This document shows, in pieces, positions 6,382-8,606 of a DNA stretch of 8,606 nt. Source of the DNA: Bacillota bacterium (GTDB taxonomy: Bacteria; Bacillota; Clostridia; Oscillospirales; Ruminococcaceae). The DNA lies in the NCBI GenBank assembly GCA_023457175.1, contig JAEWMM010000234.1, forward strand, positions 1 to 8,606, given 5' to 3'. Position numbers and translations under genes: made by a program. The notes beneath the pieces are model-generated. The model did no database searches and had not been told where the DNA came from. It was given only the letters and a program-made list of their open reading frames with translations. Every line of letters starts with the position of its first letter. Positions within the stretch are counted from its first letter, which is position 1.

Positions 6382-6849
6382 TTATTCATCCCCTTGTGTC
6401 TTTGGCGCAGTCGCGCTGTTTATCATCTTATCCTGAGGCTGAATCCGCGGCTTATCGGCGCACTGCGCGCAGCGGCCCACCAGTACAATCTGGGCGGCGT
6501 CAAGCTCAAAGCCGTGCTCCTCATGAACATGCTCGGCAAGCTTGTCGATATAGTCGCATTTTAAGTGGGTCAGCGCACCGCAGCCGGCGCATTTTAAGTG
6601 GTAATGCTGCGGCTGCGGTCCCGGCTGGTACTCAAAGCAGGCGCTTTTGCCCTCGCCAAACTGGTATTTTCGCACGCTGCCCTGTTCAATCAGCCGCTCC
6701 AGGTTGCGGTAGACCGTTGCCTTGCCCACCGGCCTGCCGTAGCGCTCCAGAAGCGTCACAAGCTCCTCGGCGGTAAAATGCTCCCCGCTGTGCGCCCGCA
6801 GCAGTTCGAGAATCACAGCTCGCTGCCGCGTTTTATAGCCCTCGGTCAT
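6382..6849 (-). CDS. Fur-family metal-responsive regulator, probably Zur
   Basis: A 155-residue transcription factor of the Fur superfamily, usually a metal-dependent repressor. The N-terminal winged helix holds the family segment KATVYRNLERL in its recognition region. The C-terminal dimerisation domain has the HxH pattern HYH (82-84) and two cysteine pairs, CAGC (87-90) and CAQC (127-130), that form the structural zinc site of Zur/PerR-type members. About 25 polar residues follow the second pair. It heads the operon with znuC only three bases away, which argues for zinc sensing and self-repression; Fur, Mur or PerR identity cannot be excluded from sequence alone. The start could be ATG at 6847-6849 or the adjoining GTG at 6850-6852. 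I chose ATG; the only nearby ribosome-like sequence is GGGG eight bases upstream, and it is weak. Confidence 0.9.
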   Translation of the reverse strand: MTEGYKTRQRAVILELLRAHSGEHFTAEELVTLLERYGRPVGKATVYRNLERLIEQGSVRKYQFGEGKSACFEYQPGPQPQHYHLKCAGCGALTHLKCDYIDKLAEHVHEEHGFELDAAQIVLVGRCAQCADKPRIQPQDKMINSATAPKTQGDE

Positions 6850-6881
6850 CACTCACACCCCATTTTCAACACAGTTATACC

Positions 6882-6892
6882 CTCAATTTGAG
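6882..6892. promoter_or_regulatory. Palindrome in the Fur-family gene's leader, candidate operator
   Basis: CTCAATTTGAG is an 11-bp perfect inverted repeat (5-bp arms, one central base) between the -10 element (6905-6910) and the start codon (6849), near the expected transcription start. That is a common place for the operator of a self-regulated Fur-family gene. It does not closely match the Bacillus Zur or Fur boxes I know, so binding is inference from position and symmetry. Confidence 0.4.
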
Positions 6893-6904
6893 TTTCGTTT
6901 TCAT

Positions 6905-6933
6905 ATTTTATGCCGTTAGGGCAAAAAAGTCAA
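6905..6933 (-). promoter_or_regulatory. Strong sigma-A-type promoter of the metal-uptake operon
   Basis: On the minus strand TTGACT (6928-6933) and TAAAAT (6905-6910) are each one base from consensus and separated by exactly 17 bp, in an AT-rich region upstream of the Fur-family gene. Transcription should start near 6898, giving a leader of about 50 nt. The spacer holds the partly symmetric TGCCCTAACGGCA, a second possible regulator site. This promoter probably drives the regulator, znuC and, through the repeat array, znuB. Confidence 0.8.
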
Positions 6934-6938
6934 GAAAA

Positions 6939-6954
6939 GCTGTTATAAAACAGC
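6939..6954. repeat. 16-bp hairpin sequence just upstream of the operon promoter
   Basis: GCTGTTATAAAACAGC forms a perfect 6-bp stem with a 4-nt loop, five bases upstream of the -35 element. On the minus strand it is followed by TTTTC, so it may be a secondary terminator for the DUF2087 transcript, or an upstream binding site. Its ATAAAACAG core also appears in the larger inverted repeat at 8558-8587. Confidence 0.4.
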
Positions 6955-6975
6955 GTTTGACACAAAATTTTATAT

Positions 6976-7016
6976 AAATAAAAACGCAGAGCGTCCGCCG
7001 CCCTGCGTTTTTATTT
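6976..7016 (-). terminator. Strong rho-independent terminator after the DUF2087 gene
   Basis: A perfect 14-bp stem (6976-6989 with 7003-7016) carries GC-rich cores ACGCAG/CTGCGT flanked by A and T runs, with a 13-nt loop. It begins six bases past the stop codon of the minus-strand DUF2087 gene and insulates the metal operon from it. The flanking A/T runs make it work in either direction in principle, but no plus-strand gene enters here. Confidence 0.88.
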
Positions 7017-7021
7017 TAATG

Positions 7022-7288
7022 CTATTCGGATCTCCAATATTGCGAGCCGTCGGGCTTTCGGCAAAGCAGCCCGCTGTCGACAAGCTCGCGCCTGAGTATA
7101 AAGTAATCGTTAAAGGTATGCCACTGCATGCAAAGGGCATTAACCGCCTTTTCAGTATAGATGCTGTTTGTTTCGAACTTCTCCGCCAAATATGCCAGCA
7201 CCGCGACCCGTACTTTCTGCTTCTGCGGCAGCTGCACAATCTTCCCTGAGGCGTCAAGAAACCTTTTAATATTTATTTGCTTATCCAC
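7022..7288 (-). CDS. DUF2087 domain protein
   Basis: An 88-residue soluble protein matching the DUF2087 pattern (PF09860): an N-terminal KRFLDASGKIVQLP segment, a KxxVRVAVLAYLAEKFE helix (25-39), an acidic YTEKAVN segment typical of a small helix-turn-helix-like fold, then WHTFNDYFILRRELVDSGLL (56-75) and the closing PDGSQYW. In larger family members this domain follows an N-terminal regulator-like domain; here it stands alone. Its molecular role is not established, though the fold suggests nucleic-acid binding. The start is GTG at 7286-7288, with GGGG eight bases upstream. It follows the GIY-YIG-like gene by 16 bp and ends in a strong terminator, so the two form a bicistronic unit. Confidence 0.8.
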   Translation of the reverse strand: MDKQINIKRFLDASGKIVQLPQKQKVRVAVLAYLAEKFETNSIYTEKAVNALCMQWHTFNDYFILRRELVDSGLLCRKPDGSQYWRSE

Positions 7289-7304
7289 TTTAATGACCCC
7301 GTGT

Positions 7305-7637
7305 TTATCCTTTCAGTTTTTCAGTCCACAGCTGCAACAGGACGGCAATGTCGTCTGAAAATTCCCGGTCGGTCTGCGCGTCCTTCTTTTCGAGCGTCTC
7401 AAGCACCTCAAAAGAGAAGGCCGACGCGCCATACTGCGCCCAAGCCTCAGCCATGCAGGGCTCAGGGCAAAAATTGGTCGATACCGAAAAGGTAAAACGA
7501 TTTCTGGCGCCCTGCATATCGGTCGTGGAGCGAAGCCATGCTTCGTCGGCCGACGCGCACTTGATACAAAATACGCCTCCGACAACCGTCCGATTTTTAT
7601 ACTGCGCTTTAAGCGCCTTTTTAGCGCATGCATCCAT
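7305..7637 (-). CDS. Small GIY-YIG nuclease-like protein
   Basis: A 110-residue protein resembling small clostridial proteins annotated as 'GIY-YIG nuclease family'. Recognisable elements are a basic N-terminus with KAQYKNR (10-16), VGGVFCIKC (19-27) in place of the GIY strand, WLRSTTDMQGARNR (34-47) in place of YIG plus the arginine helix, AEAWAQYG (63-70) and FSFEVLE (74-80). The two defining tyrosines are missing (GVF for GIY; WLR for YIG), so nuclease activity is doubtful. The start is ATG at 7635-7637 with AAAGGAGG ten bases upstream; the in-frame TTG seven codons earlier overlaps that ribosome site and is unlikely. It lies 16 bp before the DUF2087 gene. I am fairly sure it is a gene, less sure of the family. 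Confidence 0.65.
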   Translation of the reverse strand: MDACAKKALKAQYKNRTVVGGVFCIKCASADEAWLRSTTDMQGARNRFTFSVSTNFCPEPCMAEAWAQYGASAFSFEVLETLEKKDAQTDREFSDDIAVLLQLWTEKLKG

Positions 7638-7730
7638 CTGCGCCGCACCTCCTTTCAATAATTTTTAGTTTTTCCACCGCTGGTCCGATCTTATGCGGTC
7701 GCGGTATGCATCATCACTTTCCCGTTGATT

Positions 7731-7759
7731 ATCATAACGCCCGGTGGCGAAAAAAACAA
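7731..7759 (-). promoter_or_regulatory. Candidate promoter of the GIY-YIG-like/DUF2087 pair
   Basis: On the minus strand TTGTTT (7754-7759) and TATGAT (7731-7736) are separated by 17 bp, about 95 bp upstream of the ATG. The -10 is one base from consensus and the -35 is half-matched. It lies between the arms of an imperfect inverted repeat (7741-7750 CCGGTGGCGA with 7779-7789 TCGCCGACCGG, one bulged base), which could be a binding site or coincidence. Confidence 0.45.
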
Positions 7760-7821
7760 TAAACGCTCCGTTGAGTTGTCGCCGACCGGTGCACAGTCGA
7801 GGGGAACAGGCGGTTTTTCGG

Positions 7822-7850
7822 ATGACAAACGCCTGCGGCCATGCTATACT
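7822..7850 (+). promoter_or_regulatory. Promoter of the uracil-DNA glycosylase gene
   Basis: ATGACA (7822-7827) and TATACT (7845-7850) are separated by 17 bp. Each differs from the sigma-A consensus by one base. Transcription would begin near 7857, at the palindrome GAATATATTC, leaving a leader of about 130 nt before the ATG at 7990. Confidence 0.6.
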
Positions 7851-7989
7851 GATTTAGAATATATTCGCCTGTCCGGCCTGCGTGACGCGGGGATTCCCCT
7901 TGTCTGGTATTGAAGGTCGGCGGGCATCCGGCTTGGTTTTAGAGTTCCCCGCGCGGCGCGTAGATGGAAAAGATGGAGGGGGCAGCAAT

Positions 7990-8565
7990 ATGGCAAACAG
8001 TTTAGCCGAGCTTCGGGAGACATTGAAAAATTGCAGGGGATGCCGCCTGTGCGAGCAACGGCACAACGTCGTATTCGGCGTGGGGCCCGAGCACGCGCGG
8101 GTGCTGCTTATCGGCGAGGGGCCCGGCCAGACCGAGGACGAGCGGGGCGAGCCGTTTGTCGGCCGCGGGGGGCAGCTGCTCGACAAAATGCTCGACGCCG
8201 TCGGACTCTCACGCGAGAAAAACGTTTTTATCGCCAATATGGTTAAGTGCCGTCCGCCGCAGAACCGCGACCCGCAGCCCGATGAGATGGAGGCCTGCCT
8301 CCCCTTTCTGCGGGAGCAGGTGCGTTTGATCCGTCCGCGCATTATCGTCTGTGTGGGGCGTATTGCGGCGCAGCGGCTTATTTCCGCCGACTTTAAGGTC
8401 ACAAAGCAGCACGGTGAATTCTATGAGAAGAACGGTGTGCTGATGATGGGCACGCTGCACCCGGCCGCGCTGCTGCGCAATCCCGCGCAAAAGCCGATGG
8501 CCTTTGAGGACTGGTTAAAGCTGCGCGAGGTCATCAAAAAGGAATGTCCCGAGGTGTATTCATAA
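7990..8565 (+). CDS. Uracil-DNA glycosylase, iron-sulfur type 4 (family 4 UDG)
   Basis: A 191-residue DNA repair enzyme that cuts uracil from DNA after cytosine deamination, starting base-excision repair. The four expected [4Fe-4S] ligands are present: C15 and C18 in CRGC, C87 in VKCRPP and C103 in EACLPFL. The active-site region is GEGPGQTEDERGEPFVGRGG (42-61), followed by NMVKCRPPQNR (83-93), IIVCVG (118-123) and the C-terminal motif TLHPAALLRNP (155-165) with H157. Length matches type 4 enzymes of Thermus-like and clostridial type. The ATG at 7990-7992 has GGAGGGGG seven bases upstream; the frame stays open back to 7882, but that stretch has no ribosome site and does not resemble the family N-terminus. 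It is the only plus-strand gene, with its own promoter. Confidence 0.95.
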   Translation: MANSLAELRETLKNCRGCRLCEQRHNVVFGVGPEHARVLLIGEGPGQTEDERGEPFVGRGGQLLDKMLDAVGLSREKNVFIANMVKCRPPQNRDPQPDEMEACLPFLREQVRLIRPRIIVCVGRIAAQRLISADFKVTKQHGEFYEKNGVLMMGTLHPAALLRNPAQKPMAFEDWLKLREVIKKECPEVYS

Positions 8566-8587
8566 AACAGTGCGCTGTTTTATGAAT
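8558..8587. repeat. Perfect 13-bp inverted repeat over the glycosylase stop codon
   Basis: A 13-bp arm (8558-8570, ATTCATAAAACAG) and its exact complement (8575-8587) flank a TGCG loop. The TAA stop (8563-8565) lies inside the left arm. The hairpin is AT-rich and not followed by a T-run, so it is not a typical terminator. It could be a weak terminator, a 3'-end stabiliser or a protein-binding site for the next gene beyond the window. Confidence 0.6.
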
Positions 8588-8606
8588 TGGCCATGCGCCT
8601 CTGGCG

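Larger units (their letters stand above)
7660..7989. other. Divergent intergenic region between the GIY-YIG-like gene and the glycosylase gene
   Basis: These 330 bp separate divergent genes and hold no supported coding sequence. They contain the two outward promoters listed separately, the bulged inverted repeat at 7741-7789, a 10-bp palindrome GAATATATTC at 7857-7866 at the expected glycosylase transcription start, and GGGGATTCCCC at 7889-7899 in the leader. The roughly 130-nt glycosylase leader has no recognisable riboswitch. An open frame from 7882 is just an in-frame extension of the glycosylase and lacks a ribosome site. Confidence 0.6.

Noticed and set aside
5767..6564. Plus-strand open frame of 265 codons
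   Set aside because: It runs antisense across znuC and into the Fur-family gene, both of which have full sets of family motifs; no independent coding evidence.
7882..7989. N-terminal extension of the uracil-DNA glycosylase
   Set aside because: The extension has no ribosome site, its low-complexity residues do not resemble the family, and the ATG at 7990 has a strong GGAGGGGG at proper distance.

Overview
The window looks like a stretch of a fairly GC-rich Firmicutes chromosome, most probably a clostridial (Oscillospiraceae-like) genome. The reasons are strong AGGAGG-type ribosome sites, TTG/GTG starts, sigma-A-like promoters with 17-bp spacers, a DUF2087 protein paired with a small GIY-YIG-like protein, and an iron-sulfur type 4 uracil-DNA glycosylase. 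All genes but the last are on the minus strand. Taxonomy is inferred from gene content and style only.

Layout in minus-strand order (right to left). (a) 7637-7022: a small GIY-YIG-like protein and a DUF2087 protein, closed by a strong hairpin terminator at 6976-7016. (b) 6849-4338: a metal-uptake operon made of a Fur-family regulator (probably Zur), the ABC ATPase znuC and the permease znuB, behind a very good promoter with a palindrome between promoter and start codon. No metal-binding lipoprotein (ZnuA) is present. (c) 4257-3184: an AbrB-family membrane protein starting at TTG, perhaps with its own weak promoter. (d) 2977-1: a membrane PAS sensor histidine kinase whose stop codon overlaps (ATGA) the start of a sodium:solute symporter that runs off the left edge. 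On the plus strand, 7990-8565 encodes the uracil-DNA glycosylase, with its promoter at 7822-7850 and a perfect inverted repeat over its stop codon.

The most unusual element lies in the 511-bp gap between znuC and znuB. It holds a decayed CRISPR array: 32-nt repeats of type I-C character separated by about 35-nt unique spacers. Six copies are recognisable (5249-5610), and a seventh, heavily mutated copy lies exactly in register (5182-5213), ending six bases short of the znuB ribosome-binding region. In the canonical type I-C orientation the array reads in the same direction as znuC and znuB, so it would be carried in their transcript. No cas genes and no clear leader are visible. It may be a relic, or it may have become a structured intercistronic element of a metal-uptake operon.

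How the genes may work together: the Fur-family protein probably senses cellular zinc (or another metal) and represses its own operon. ZnuC and ZnuB are the ATPase and membrane channel of the importer, with the binding protein encoded elsewhere. The kinase-symporter pair probably forms a solute-sensing and uptake unit; its response regulator is not in the window and may lie beyond the left edge.
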